DNA of 30,202 nt from CAZPAV01 sp964584755 (GTDB taxonomy: Bacteria > Actinomycetota > Acidimicrobiia > Spongiisociales > UBA5794), in the NCBI GenBank assembly GCA_964584755.1, contig CAZPAV010000036.1:1-30202 (forward strand), written 5' to 3'. Shown here one piece after another: positions 7,223 through 14,773 of the stretch. Both the position numbers and the translations under genes were made by a program. The notes under the pieces were generated by a model. That model made no database searches, was not told the origin of the DNA, and saw nothing but the letters and a program-made list of their open reading frames with translations. Every line of letters starts with the position of its first letter. The stretch's first letter is position 1.

Positions 7223-8274
7223 CCGAGCGGCTCGTGCGCCGCCTGCTCGAGTCGGACGTCCCCCTCGAGCGGAGGTTCCTCGTACCGGCGGCGACCGCCC
7301 TCCTCGCCGAGGAGGGGCCTCTCGCCTCCCCCGAGGTCGTCGACGACGTCGTCGACGCCCTGGTGGGTCTCGGTCCCCTCGAGCGCCTCCTGCGCGACCG
7401 GGACGTGAGCGACGTCCTCGTGAACGGCCCCGGGGAGGTGTGGGTGGAGCGGCGGGGGGTGCTGGAGCGGGTGGACGTCGCCTTCCCCGACGCCGCCGCG
7501 GTCGTCGCCGCCGTGGAGCGGGTCGTCGCCCCCCTGGGGCTTCGCATCGACCGGGCCAGCCCCGCCGTGGACGCCCGGCTCCGTGACGGCTCGCGGCTCC
7601 ACGCCGTCATCCCGCCGGTGGCGGTCGACGGACCCGTCGTGGCGATCCGCCGGTTCACCCAGGCCGTTCCCGACCTCGCCGCGCTCCGCGCCGCCGGGGG
7701 GGTCGACGGCGACGGGGAGGAGCTCCTGCGGCGGATCGTCCGCGAGCGTCGCAACGTCCTCGTGGCCGGCCAGACGGGAGCGGGGAAGACGACCCTCCTC
7801 AACGTCCTCTCCCGGGAGATCGACCCGGGCGACCGGGTCGTCACCGTCGAGGACGCCGCGGAGCTCGCGCTCGAGGGTCACGTCGTCCGGTTGGAGGCCC
7901 GCCCGGCGAACGCCGAGGGGGCCGGGGCCGTCGAGCTTCGGACCCTGTTGCGGCATGCGCTCCGGCTGCGCCCCGACCGCATCATCGTCGGCGAGGTCCG
8001 GGGGCCCGAGGCCCTCGACATGGTCCAGGCCATGAGCACCGGTCACGCCGGTTCGATGTCGACGATCCACGCCGCCGGCGGTGAGGAGGCGCTGTGGCGA
8101 CTCGAGACGCTGGCGGCCATGGCCGGGGAGGCGCTCGACGCGGCGACGCTGCGCCGCCAGATCCGCGCCGCGGTCGACGTCGTCGTCTTCATGACCCGCC
8201 GCGGGGGGAGGCGCGGCGTGCGAACGGTGCTCGCGGTGGGGACGGACGGCGTGGAGGTCCTCCATCGATGCTGA
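7219..8274 (+). CDS. tadA: TadA/CpaF-type secretion ATPase
   Basis: A 351-residue cytoplasmic hexameric ATPase that powers assembly of Flp/Tad pili. An N-terminal domain (LVGLGPLERLLRDRDVSDVLVNGPGEVWVERRG) is followed by the catalytic domain. The latter has Walker A GQTGAGKTT with Lys190-Thr191, the Asp box region TVEDAAEL, Walker B region IIVGEVRGPEALDM and the His box STGHAGSMSTIHA. All are intact, so the motor should be active. GTG 7219 forms a GTGA overlap with the preceding stop; three more in-frame GTG codons lie just upstream, at 7201, 7207 and 7213. It overlaps tadB by 7 bases. Confidence 0.95.
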   Translation: MTERLVRRLLESDVPLERRFLVPAATALLAEEGPLASPEVVDDVVDALVGLGPLERLLRDRDVSDVLVNGPGEVWVERRGVLERVDVAFPDAAAVVAAVERVVAPLGLRIDRASPAVDARLRDGSRLHAVIPPVAVDGPVVAIRRFTQAVPDLAALRAAGGVDGDGEELLRRIVRERRNVLVAGQTGAGKTTLLNVLSREIDPGDRVVTVEDAAELALEGHVVRLEARPANAEGAGAVELRTLLRHALRLRPDRIIVGEVRGPEALDMVQAMSTGHAGSMSTIHAAGGEEALWRLETLAAMAGEALDAATLRRQIRAAVDVVVFMTRRGGRRGVRTVLAVGTDGVEVLHRC

Positions 8275-8942
8275 CCGCGGCTCTGCTCGCCCTCGCGCTC
8301 CTCGCCGACGTTCCCGTCGCCGCCGTCGCCGTGGGCGCCGTCGCGGCGACACAGCCGACCCTGCTCTTGGGGGGAGCGGCGACGTGGGCCCTCCACCAGG
8401 CACGGCGGCGGAGGAGGACCCGGACCGGTCCCGACGACGAGGCGGCCTTCCTCCGTGCCCTCTCCTCCGAGGTGCGCTCGGGTGCCTCGCTGCGCGTCGC
8501 CCTCGCCGATGCCGCCCTCCGCGTTCCCGAGATCCAGGTCGGCGCCGCGGTGCGTCTGGGGCGCGCCGGCGCTCCCATGACGGAGGTCGCGCCCCGTCTC
8601 GAGGCGGCCCTCCCCGTGAACGGTCGCCTCGCCGCGGCAGCCTTCCGGATCGCGTCCGACAGCGGCGCGCGAACCGCGGACCTCTTCGAGGACCTGGCCC
8701 TCCAGGCCGTGGAGACGGCGGAGCTCGAGCGGGAGCGCCGGACGACGACGGCGCAGGCCCGTCTCTCGGCGGGTGTCGTGGCGGTGGTGCCCGTCCTCTT
8801 CGGCGGCCTGCTGTTCCTCTCCCGCGGTCCGGCGATCGTCGGAGGCGGGCCGTGGGCCGTCGCCGTCGCCGGCGCGGGTCTCGCCCTCGAGCTCCTCGGC
8901 ATCGCCGTGGTCGTCGTCATGCTCCGCGGGCAGGCCTCGTGA
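8268..8942 (+). CDS. tadB: TadB-like pilus inner-membrane platform protein
   Basis: A 224-residue membrane protein with a type II secretion F-like domain, partner of TadC in the platform that the TadA motor drives. The N-terminus has hydrophobic helices (LTAALLALALLADVPVAAVAV and a second helix up to about residue 45), then a basic stretch. The cytoplasmic four-helix part contains FLRALSSEVRSGASLRVAL and GARTADLFEDLALQAVETAELERERR. Two membrane helices close the protein (VVAVVPVLFGGLLFL and a long one near 185-220). Relatives are often about 280-320 residues, so this is a short form, like those of other actinobacteria. ATG 8268 overlaps the end of tadA. Confidence 0.85.
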   Translation: MLTAALLALALLADVPVAAVAVGAVAATQPTLLLGGAATWALHQARRRRRTRTGPDDEAAFLRALSSEVRSGASLRVALADAALRVPEIQVGAAVRLGRAGAPMTEVAPRLEAALPVNGRLAAAAFRIASDSGARTADLFEDLALQAVETAELERERRTTTAQARLSAGVVAVVPVLFGGLLFLSRGPAIVGGGPWAVAVAGAGLALELLGIAVVVVMLRGQAS

Positions 8943-9556
8943 TCACCGCGGTGACCGCGGGCCTCCTCGTGGGGGTGTCGGCCCGGGAGCGGTTCCCACG
9001 GGCGGCCCCGGCGGTAGGCATCGCCGTCGCCGGCCTCCTCCTGGCACCCGTCCCGACGCTCCTCGGCGCCGGGGTCGCGGCGCTGGTGGGGTCGCGGGCG
9101 ATGGCGGCTCGGCGCCGTCACGCCGAGCGGCGGGCGGCCGCGGACCTCCTCGCCCTGGCCCGGCTCACCGCGCTCGGTCTCACCGCCGGCATGCCGTTCC
9201 TCGGGGCGGTCGGCTTCGCCGCCGGCGAGGTCGGCCTCACGGTCCGCGCCGAGGTCGTGGCGACGCTGCGCCGGGTCGCACGGGAGGGCTCCCCTGCCTT
9301 CGCCACCGCGCGCGGCCGGACCCGACGGCTCTTCCTCCTCGCCGGCCGGGCGGCCGCCTCCGGGGCACCGGTGCTCCCGGTGGTGCAGGGATACGCCGCC
9401 GAGCTCCACGCCGAGGACCGGGCGCGGAGGATCGCCGCCGTCCGGAGACTCCCCGTCCGTCTCCTCTTCCCGCTCGCGCTCCTCATCCTTCCCGGTTTCG
9501 TCCTCCTGGCCGTCGGACCGGCGGTCATCGCCGGGTTGCGACGGCTCGGTCTCTGA
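8939..9556 (+). CDS. tadC: TadC-like pilus inner-membrane platform protein
   Basis: A 205-residue second platform protein of the Tad system with the same F-domain plan as TadB. Helices at the N-terminus (about residues 15-50) precede a basic cytoplasmic region (RAMAARRRHAERRAAADLLALARLTALGLTAG), a central segment with repeated Ala/Arg-rich helices, and a C-terminal hydrophobic hairpin (LLFPLALLILPGFVLLAVGPAVI). GTG 8939 overlaps the tadB stop as GTGA. Assignment as TadC rather than a second TadB rests mainly on gene order. Confidence 0.8.
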   Translation: MITAVTAGLLVGVSARERFPRAAPAVGIAVAGLLLAPVPTLLGAGVAALVGSRAMAARRRHAERRAAADLLALARLTALGLTAGMPFLGAVGFAAGEVGLTVRAEVVATLRRVAREGSPAFATARGRTRRLFLLAGRAAASGAPVLPVVQGYAAELHAEDRARRIAAVRRLPVRLLFPLALLILPGFVLLAVGPAVIAGLRRLGL

Positions 9557-9564
9557 ACGTCACG

Positions 9565-9571
9565 AAAGGAG
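9565..9571 (+). promoter_or_regulatory. Strong ribosome binding site of the pilin gene
   Basis: AAAGGAG, 8 bases before ATG 9580, is the best Shine-Dalgarno in the tad operon. The other genes of the operon start by stop-codon overlap, so this site should raise pilin output above that of the assembly proteins. Confidence 0.7.
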
Positions 9572-9579
9572 CTCCTGCC

Positions 9580-9762
9580 ATGGGTCGTCTCACCTCCGCC
9601 GAGGGCGGTCAGGCCACCGCCGAGTACGCGCTCGTCCTCGTCGCCGCCGCGGCGGTGGCGCTGGCGCTCATCGCCTGGGCCACCTCCACGAACGCCCTCC
9701 CGGCCTTCTTCGACACGGTGCTGGAGAAGGTGACCTCGGTGGCCCGAGGTACGAGCCTCTGA
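9580..9762 (+). CDS. Flp/DUF4244-type pilin
   Basis: A 60-residue small pilin, the likely major pilus subunit. The short basic leader MGRLTSAEGG is followed by QATAEYALVLVAAAAVALAL: cleavage after the double glycine would leave Gln at +1 and the conserved Glu at +5 followed by Tyr, as in Flp and DUF4244 pilins. The hydrophobic helix covers residues about 16-35, and the last 25 residues form a short amphipathic part (FFDTVLEKVTSVARG). Its gene is the only one in the operon with a clear ribosome site and a 23-base gap before it. No prepilin peptidase gene is in the window, so that enzyme must be encoded elsewhere. Confidence 0.88.
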   Translation: MGRLTSAEGGQATAEYALVLVAAAAVALALIAWATSTNALPAFFDTVLEKVTSVARGTSL

Positions 9763-10121
9763 TGACCCAACGCGGCGGCGCCGTCGTCGAGTTCGCCCTC
9801 GTCGTCCCGCTGGTCCTCCTCCTCGTCCTCGCCCTCGTCGAGATCGCGGTCGTCGCCCGGGTCCAGCTCGAGGTGGTGTACGCGGCCCGCGCCGGCGCCA
9901 GGGAGGCGGCGGTCAGCCCCGATCCGGCGCGGGCGGTGCGAGCCGTGCGGGCGGCCCTCGGGGCGGCCGGGGCCCGAGCGCGGGTGTCCGTCCGGCGCCC
10001 CCACGTCGTCGGGGGCCGGGCGCGCGTCGAGGTCGTCCTCGCCCATCGGGTGACGGTGCCGTTCCTGCGCAGGGTCACGATCCCGGTGCGGGCGGCCGCG
10101 ACGATGCGGGTGGAGCGGTGA
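9762..10121 (+). CDS. tadE: TadE-like pseudopilin
   Basis: A 119-residue minor pilin-like protein. The leader MTQRG is followed by GAVVEFALVVPLVLLLVLAL with Glu at +5 if processing follows the first glycine, the TadE/TadG signature. The hydrophobic helix runs to about residue 30, followed by VVYAARAGAREAAV, another typical TadE segment, and a beta-rich C-terminal domain (ARVSVRRPHVVGGRARVEVVL). Start and preceding stop share a base (TGATG). Confidence 0.85.
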   Translation: MTQRGGAVVEFALVVPLVLLLVLALVEIAVVARVQLEVVYAARAGAREAAVSPDPARAVRAVRAALGAAGARARVSVRRPHVVGGRARVEVVLAHRVTVPFLRRVTIPVRAAATMRVER

Positions 10122-10507
10122 GCCGGGAACGCGGAGCGACGACGGTGCTCCTCCTCGGGGTCGTCGGCGTCGTTCTCGTGCTCTCCCTCGGGGTGGCGGA
10201 CGTCGGGATCCTCCTCAGCGCCCGATCGTCGGCGGCGACCGCCGCCGACGCCGCGGCCCTGGCGGCGGCGCCCGTCACCTTTCGGCCCTTCGGGGCGACG
10301 GCGGGTCCCGTGGCGGAGGCGAGGCGTTTCGCCGCCGAGAACGGTGCGCGACTCGTCGACTGTCGCTGCGCCGTCGACACCTCGTGGATGCCCCGGGAGG
10401 TCGTCGTCGTCGTGGCCCGTACCGTGGAGCTGCCCGGGTACGGCGCGGTCACGATCCGGGCGACGAGTCGGGCCCGGTTCGAGCCGCTGCGTCTCCTGGG
10501 ACGATGA
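10118..10507 (+). CDS. TadG-like / Rv3654c-like secreted protein
   Basis: A 129-residue protein that ends the tad operon. The N-terminus RERGATTVLLLGVVGVVLVLSL is a single membrane helix, followed by DVGILLSARSSAATAADAAALAAA, the helical motif seen in TadG/TadE-like and Rv3654c-like proteins. Two cysteines (VDCRCAVD) in the exported part might form a disulfide. Unlike TadE there is no Gly-x4-Glu processing site, so it is probably membrane anchored. GTG 10118 overlaps the tadE stop as GTGA. Its exact role in the pilus is unknown. Confidence 0.75.
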   Translation: MSRERGATTVLLLGVVGVVLVLSLGVADVGILLSARSSAATAADAAALAAAPVTFRPFGATAGPVAEARRFAAENGARLVDCRCAVDTSWMPREVVVVVARTVELPGYGAVTIRATSRARFEPLRLLGR

Positions 10508-10518
10508 GCTGGGGGACG

Positions 10519-11751
10519 TCACCCGCCGGCGAGGAGTCCGTCGTCGCGGAGGTCGGCGATGATCGTCTCCGCCTCGGGCTCGAGGAAGACCACCGAGGCC
10601 CGGCTCGGGGAGCGACCGAGACGGCCGGGGAGAACGAGATTCGTCACCGCATCGGGGTCGATGCGGTAGGCGGCCGCGGTGAGCTGGATGAGGCGGGTGG
10701 CGGAGAGGTCCGTCCACGTCCAGGCGAGGAGGGCCGCGACCTCCCCGGGCGCGTCGTCGATGGACCGGCTCTGGACGACCCGCAGCGCGGCGAGGAGGAT
10801 CATCCCCTGGTGGAGGGAGCGGGTGAGGTCACCTCCCGGGATCTTCTTGCGAGTCCGGGCCAGGTCGAGGGTCCGTTCCGGGCCGAGGCGCTGCTCGCCG
10901 GAGCGGAACCCGGGCCAGTACTTCTGGTGCGGGATGCTGCGCGGGAGGTCGATGACGATCGATCCGAGCTCGCCGACGAGGCGTTGGAAGCCGTCGAAGC
11001 CGGTGAGGACGTACCCCTCGACGGGGAGCTCCCAGTGCTCTCGGAAGTAGTCGCGCACGACCTCGGGCCCGCGGCCCGCCATGAGGGCGGTGATCCGCAT
11101 GTCCCCGTAGGGGGTGGGGACGTAGCTGTCACGGGGCCAACCGAGGATCGTCCCCCGCCCGAGCGAGGGAACGGCGGTGACGACGTGGATGCTGTCGGCG
11201 TGGAGCAGCGGCGGGTCCTGGCCGGGGCGGGCGTCGGATCCCAGGACGAGCACCATCCCCGGCTCGGGTCCGAACCAGGGAGCCCGGTCCCCGAGGTCCA
11301 CGCCGGCGACGACCCAGCCGTCGCCCTCGTCGGCGGCCAGGACGAGGTCGCCGCCGAGATGGGCGACCGCCACCCGACGACCGTCGGGGAGGTCCTGTGC
11401 CGTGGCGGTCGCGGCGATCCGGTCGGGGAGGTCCGGGGCGGCGCCGGCGAGGGCGGCGCCGCCCTCGCCGGCGAGGGGGGGCGCGGGGTTGCGCGCATCG
11501 GCGAGCCACGAGGCGAGGAGGGTCAGGGTCGCCGCCAGACCGTCGGGCAGGTCCTCGCCGACGACGGTGGCGGTTCGGGGCGGCGCGAGGGTCGTCGTGG
11601 GGGGAGGTCGAGTGGTCGTGGTGGTGCTCGGCGGGACGGTCGAGGACGTCACCGCGACGGCCGTCGTGGTCGTCGTCGGCGCGGTCGCCGGGGTGCAGGC
11701 GGCGAGGAGGACGGTGACGGCGAGGAGCGAGAGGAGCGTACGCGGGGCCAC
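10519..11751 (-). CDS. LCP-family lipoprotein (LytR-CpsA-Psr)
   Basis: A 410-residue exported protein of the LCP phosphotransferase family, whose members attach glycopolymers to peptidoglycan. A lipobox (LLAAC, Cys19) makes it a likely lipoprotein, unlike most LCP proteins, which have a membrane helix. Residues about 20-60 are a Thr/Pro-rich linker with runs of threonine. A region of about 100 residues follows, then the LCP domain from about residue 165: VLGSDARPGQ, HADSIHVVTA, GWPRDSYVPTP with the arginine-aspartate pair, GFDGFQRLVGELG, and LARTRKKIPGGDLTRSLHQG with conserved arginines. It ends 11 bases from the convergent tad operon. GTG 11751 has TATCCT 9 bases before it. Confidence 0.85.
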   Translation of the reverse strand: MAPRTLLSLLAVTVLLAACTPATAPTTTTTAVAVTSSTVPPSTTTTTRPPPTTTLAPPRTATVVGEDLPDGLAATLTLLASWLADARNPAPPLAGEGGAALAGAAPDLPDRIAATATAQDLPDGRRVAVAHLGGDLVLAADEGDGWVVAGVDLGDRAPWFGPEPGMVLVLGSDARPGQDPPLLHADSIHVVTAVPSLGRGTILGWPRDSYVPTPYGDMRITALMAGRGPEVVRDYFREHWELPVEGYVLTGFDGFQRLVGELGSIVIDLPRSIPHQKYWPGFRSGEQRLGPERTLDLARTRKKIPGGDLTRSLHQGMILLAALRVVQSRSIDDAPGEVAALLAWTWTDLSATRLIQLTAAAYRIDPDAVTNLVLPGRLGRSPSRASVVFLEPEAETIIADLRDDGLLAGG

Positions 11752-11760
11752 GGCGGGGCG

Positions 11761-11766
11761 AGGATA
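11761..11766 (-). promoter_or_regulatory. -10 hexamer (TATCCT) of the LCP gene
   Basis: On the minus strand TATCCT lies 9 bases before GTG 11751, consistent with transcription starting at or next to the start codon. It is back to back with the trk operon -10 element at 11803, with only 36 bases between them. Confidence 0.45.
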
Positions 11767-11802
11767 CCCCGCGGCGGACTCGGCGCGGGAGGAGCGAGAC
11801 GG

Positions 11803-11808
11803 TACCCT
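11803..11808 (+). promoter_or_regulatory. -10 hexamer (TACCCT) of the trk operon
   Basis: TACCCT lies 8 bases before ATG 11817, another leaderless-type arrangement; no Shine-Dalgarno is present in those 8 bases. Confidence 0.45.
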
Positions 11809-11816
11809 GCCGCTTC

Positions 11817-12482
11817 ATGCGGATCGTCATCGCCGGCTGCGGGCGGGTCGGGAGCGACCTCGCCACCATCCTCGGCGAGGAGGGACACGACGTCTCGATC
11901 GTCGATCGGGACGAGGCGAGCTTCCGGAGGCTGGGCGGCACGTTCAACGGAACCACCCACGTGGGGTTCGCGTACGACGTGCGGGTCCTGCGCGAGGCGG
12001 GCATCGAGTTCGCCGACGTCTTCGTGGCGGTGACGAGCGCCGACAACGCCAACCTCATGTCCGTGCAGGTGGCGCGGTCGGTATTCGGCGTGCCGCGGAC
12101 CATCGCCCGGCTCGACGATCCGGCGCGCGCCGATGCGTACCGGGCGCTCGACATCCGCTACGTCCCCGCCTCGCAGCTCGTCTCGCGGGTCATCTACGAA
12201 CGGGTCGTCGAGGCCGAGTTCGACTACCACGTCACGTTCCCCGCCGGGGACGTGGAGATCGTCGACATGGTGCTCGGCCCGGAGGTGGCCGGCATGACCG
12301 TGGCCGATCTCGAGGTGGCGAACACGTTGCGGGTCGCCGCGGTCCGCCGTCGCTCGCGGACGATCATCCCCGACGGGGAGTTCGCCCTGCACGAGGGCGA
12401 CCTCGTCGTCGCCGCGGCCCGTCACGGGGCCCGGGCCAAGGTGAGCCGGTTCCTCACGGCGATCGTCGAGGAGGACGTGTGA
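11817..12482 (+). CDS. trkA: TrkA-type potassium uptake regulatory subunit 1
   Basis: A 221-residue cytoplasmic nucleotide-binding subunit of a Trk/Ktr potassium transporter. An RCK-N Rossmann domain begins at residue 1 (GCGRVGSDLA dinucleotide loop, then the acidic strand end VDRDEASF) and includes TSADNANLMSVQVAR and TIARLDDPARADAYRALDI. From about residue 140 an RCK-C (TrkA-C) domain follows, with MTVADLEVANTLRVAAV and the HEGDLVVAAA turn. Such subunits form an octameric ring that gates the channel in response to NAD(H), ATP/ADP or cyclic-di-AMP; the ligand here is unknown. It is the first gene of a five-gene overlapping operon. Confidence 0.92.
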   Translation: MRIVIAGCGRVGSDLATILGEEGHDVSIVDRDEASFRRLGGTFNGTTHVGFAYDVRVLREAGIEFADVFVAVTSADNANLMSVQVARSVFGVPRTIARLDDPARADAYRALDIRYVPASQLVSRVIYERVVEAEFDYHVTFPAGDVEIVDMVLGPEVAGMTVADLEVANTLRVAAVRRRSRTIIPDGEFALHEGDLVVAAARHGARAKVSRFLTAIVEEDV

Positions 12483-13138
12483 GGGTGCTCGTCATCGGAG
12501 GAGGCCGTGTCGGCTCCTACCTGGCGCGGCAACTCGTCGGGCAGGGGCACACCGTGGCGGTCATCGAGCCGGTCCGGGCGCGGGCCGAGGAGATCGTCGC
12601 CGACGCCAAGGTCCTCGTCTTCGAGGGCGACGGGACCGACATCGAGCTGCTCCGTGCCGCGGGGGTGGAGCGGGCCGACTGGGTGGTGGCGGTGACGGGA
12701 CGGGACGAGGAGAACCTCGTGGCGGCCCAGCTCGCCATGACGTTGGGGGCGAGACGGGCCCTCGCCCGGATGAACGATCCCACGAACAAGGCGACGTTCG
12801 ACGCCTTGGGGATCCAGGTCGTGGCGGTCACCGACCTCATGGCGAAGATCATCTCCCGGGAGGTGGAGGTGCCGGACCTGCAGAGCCACGATCTCTTCGC
12901 CGGGGGGCGCGTGGAGGTCCTCGAGCTCGAGGTGCCCCCGACGTTCGAGCCGCAGCGGGTGGCGGACCTGACGTTCCCCCCCGACTCGGTCCTCGTCTTC
13001 GTCGTGCGGGGCGACGAGGTGATCTTCCCGCGCGGCGACACGCTCATCCGCTTCGGGGACCGGGTGCTCGTGGCGTGCCGCGTGGAGCAGGTGGGCCGGG
13101 TGCGCCGCGCCTTCGGGCTGGAGCGGAACGCACCGTGA
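12479..13138 (+). CDS. TrkA-type potassium uptake regulatory subunit 2
   Basis: A 219-residue paralogue of the preceding gene with the same RCK-N plus RCK-C layout: VLVIGGGRVGSYLARQL loop, VIEPVRARAEEI, VTGRDEENLVAAQLAM, ALARMNDPTNKATFDALGI, and a C-terminal domain with DRVLVACRVEQV. Here the residue ending strand beta-2 is Glu in VIEP, where the first subunit has Asp, so nucleotide preference may differ. Paired TrkA genes recall the ceoB-ceoC pair of mycobacteria, and the two probably form a hetero-oligomeric ring. GTG 12479 forms a GTGA overlap with the first subunit. Confidence 0.92.
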   Translation: MRVLVIGGGRVGSYLARQLVGQGHTVAVIEPVRARAEEIVADAKVLVFEGDGTDIELLRAAGVERADWVVAVTGRDEENLVAAQLAMTLGARRALARMNDPTNKATFDALGIQVVAVTDLMAKIISREVEVPDLQSHDLFAGGRVEVLELEVPPTFEPQRVADLTFPPDSVLVFVVRGDEVIFPRGDTLIRFGDRVLVACRVEQVGRVRRAFGLERNAP

Positions 13139-13275
13139 GCCCGCGACGGCTGCGGAGCACCTGGCTGCCCAACCTCACCGGTGGGTTCGTCTCCTTCGGT
13201 ATCGAGGCGTTGATCGTGGCGATCTTCGTGCTCGCCGCCATCGTGTGGGCCGCCCTGGTCCTGTGGCTGGTGTGA
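13135..13275 (+). CDS. 46-residue single-helix membrane protein in trk operon
   Basis: A small protein encoded between the second TrkA-type gene and trkH. GTG 13135 overlaps the preceding stop as GTGA, and its own stop ends 1 base before the trkH start, so it is locked into the translation unit. Residues 1-20 are basic then polar (SPRRLRSTWLPNLTGGF) and residues about 24-45 form one hydrophobic helix (ALIVAIFVLAAIVWAALVLW). The positive N-terminus suggests it sits inside and the C-terminus at the outer face. Position and topology suggest an accessory subunit of the TrkH channel, but no family was recognised. This is inference. Confidence 0.7.
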   Translation: MSPRRLRSTWLPNLTGGFVSFGIEALIVAIFVLAAIVWAALVLWLV

Positions 13276-13276
13276 C

Positions 13277-14773
13277 GTGCTGCTGAGACCCACCGCCGAC
13301 GACTTCCGGGCGATCGGCTACTACCTGGGCCGGGTACTGCTCCTCGTCGCCTTCTCGGGGGTGCTCCCGCTCGTCTGGGCGGCGGCGGCCGGGGAGTGGC
13401 ACCCCTTCGGCTCCTTCCTCCTCATGATCGGGGTCTTCGCGGTACTCGCCACCGCGATGATCCGCGCCTGCCCCGGCGAGCAGCGACTCGACTGGCGGCA
13501 CGGCATGGTGGTGGTGGCGGTCGCCTGGCTCGTCGTCCCCCTCGTCGGCTCCATCCCCTTCGTCCTCTCCGGGCACTTCTCCTCCCCGCTCGACGCCTAC
13601 TTCGACGCCATGTCCGGCATCACGACGACGGGACTCACCCTCGTCCACGACCTCGACCATCTCGCCCCCTCCCTCAACTTCTGGCGACACCTCCTCCACT
13701 TCCTCGGCGGACAGGGGATCGTCATCGCGGTGCTCGTGCTCTTCGCCGGCGGGGGCGCCATGACCCTCTACTACGGGGAGGCCCGCGACGATCGGGTCCT
13801 CCCCTCGGTGCGCTCCACCGCCCGGTTCATCTGGGTGGCCGCCGCGGTGCACCTCGTCCTCGGCGTGGCGCTCCTCGGGACCGTCGCCGTGGTCGTCCTC
13901 GGGTTCGGCTGGCAGCGTTCCCTCTTCCACGCGCTCCTCATCTTCTTCGCCGGGTTCGACACCGGTGGCTTCTCGCCGCAGAGCACGAGCGTCGGCTACT
14001 ACCACTCGGCGATCTTCGAGGGTGGCGTCGCGATCATCATGGTGGCCGGAGCGATCTCCTTCGGGGCGCACTTCGCCCTGTGGTGGGGTCCGCGGAGGAC
14101 CCTCCTGCGGAACCTCGAGGTCCGGACCATCCTCACCACGCTGGCGGGGACGACCGCGGTGACGATCACCGGTCTCGCCGTGCTCGGCCTCTACGCCCGC
14201 GCCGTGGGACTCGCCCGGGTCGCGTTCTTCCAGGTGCTCTCGGCCCACTCGGGGACCGGCTTCTCCACGGTGCCCTCGAGCGAGCTGGCGCGCTGGGGAG
14301 GCCTCGCCTTCGGGGGGATGGCCCTGGCGATGGCGCTGGGGGGGATGGCCTCCTCGACGGCGGGCGGGGTGAAGGCCCTACGGGTGGGCCTGACGATCCG
14401 GGCCATCACCGACGAGGTGCGGGCGGTCCTCGTCCCCAGCGGGGCGATCATCGACCGGACGTACCATCACTTCCAGCGGCGCCGGCTCACCGCGCAGCTC
14501 GCCCGCTCCACGATGTCCATGTCCCTCCTCTTCGTGGGGCTGTATCTCCTCGGGGCCGTCGTCGGCCTCGCCTACGGCGTGCCGCTCCAGGACGCCATGT
14601 TCGAGTCGGTGAGCGCCGCGGCCAACGTGGGCCTCTCCGTGGGGGTGACCCACGCCGGCATGCCGGCGCTGCTCGAGATCACGTACGTCTTCCAGATGTG
14701 GGCGGGACGGCTCGAGTTCGTGGCCGTGTTCGCGCTCGTCGGGTTCGTCATCTCCACGGTGAGGGGACGATGA
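13277..14773 (+). CDS. trkH: TrkH-type potassium transporter subunit
   Basis: A 498-residue integral membrane protein that carries potassium inward. It has the four-repeat M1-P-M2 architecture of the SKT superfamily, with the four filter segments visible: GITTTGLT, DTGGFSPQS, HSGTGFSTV and NVGLSVG. Each keeps the central glycine. ASSTAGGVKALR in the middle of repeat 3 matches the gating-loop region of TrkH. The protein should work with the two TrkA-type subunits made just before it. The start is GTG 13277, one base after the small membrane protein's stop. Confidence 0.96.
   Translation: MLLRPTADDFRAIGYYLGRVLLLVAFSGVLPLVWAAAAGEWHPFGSFLLMIGVFAVLATAMIRACPGEQRLDWRHGMVVVAVAWLVVPLVGSIPFVLSGHFSSPLDAYFDAMSGITTTGLTLVHDLDHLAPSLNFWRHLLHFLGGQGIVIAVLVLFAGGGAMTLYYGEARDDRVLPSVRSTARFIWVAAAVHLVLGVALLGTVAVVVLGFGWQRSLFHALLIFFAGFDTGGFSPQSTSVGYYHSAIFEGGVAIIMVAGAISFGAHFALWWGPRRTLLRNLEVRTILTTLAGTTAVTITGLAVLGLYARAVGLARVAFFQVLSAHSGTGFSTVPSSELARWGGLAFGGMALAMALGGMASSTAGGVKALRVGLTIRAITDEVRAVLVPSGAIIDRTYHHFQRRRLTAQLARSTMSMSLLFVGLYLLGAVVGLAYGVPLQDAMFESVSAAANVGLSVGVTHAGMPALLEITYVFQMWAGRLEFVAVFALVGFVISTVRGR

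Noticed and set aside
5611..8403. A 930-codon minus-strand frame across the HAD phosphatase and tad genes
   Set aside because: It crosses two real genes and has Arg/Pro-rich low-complexity composition without motifs.
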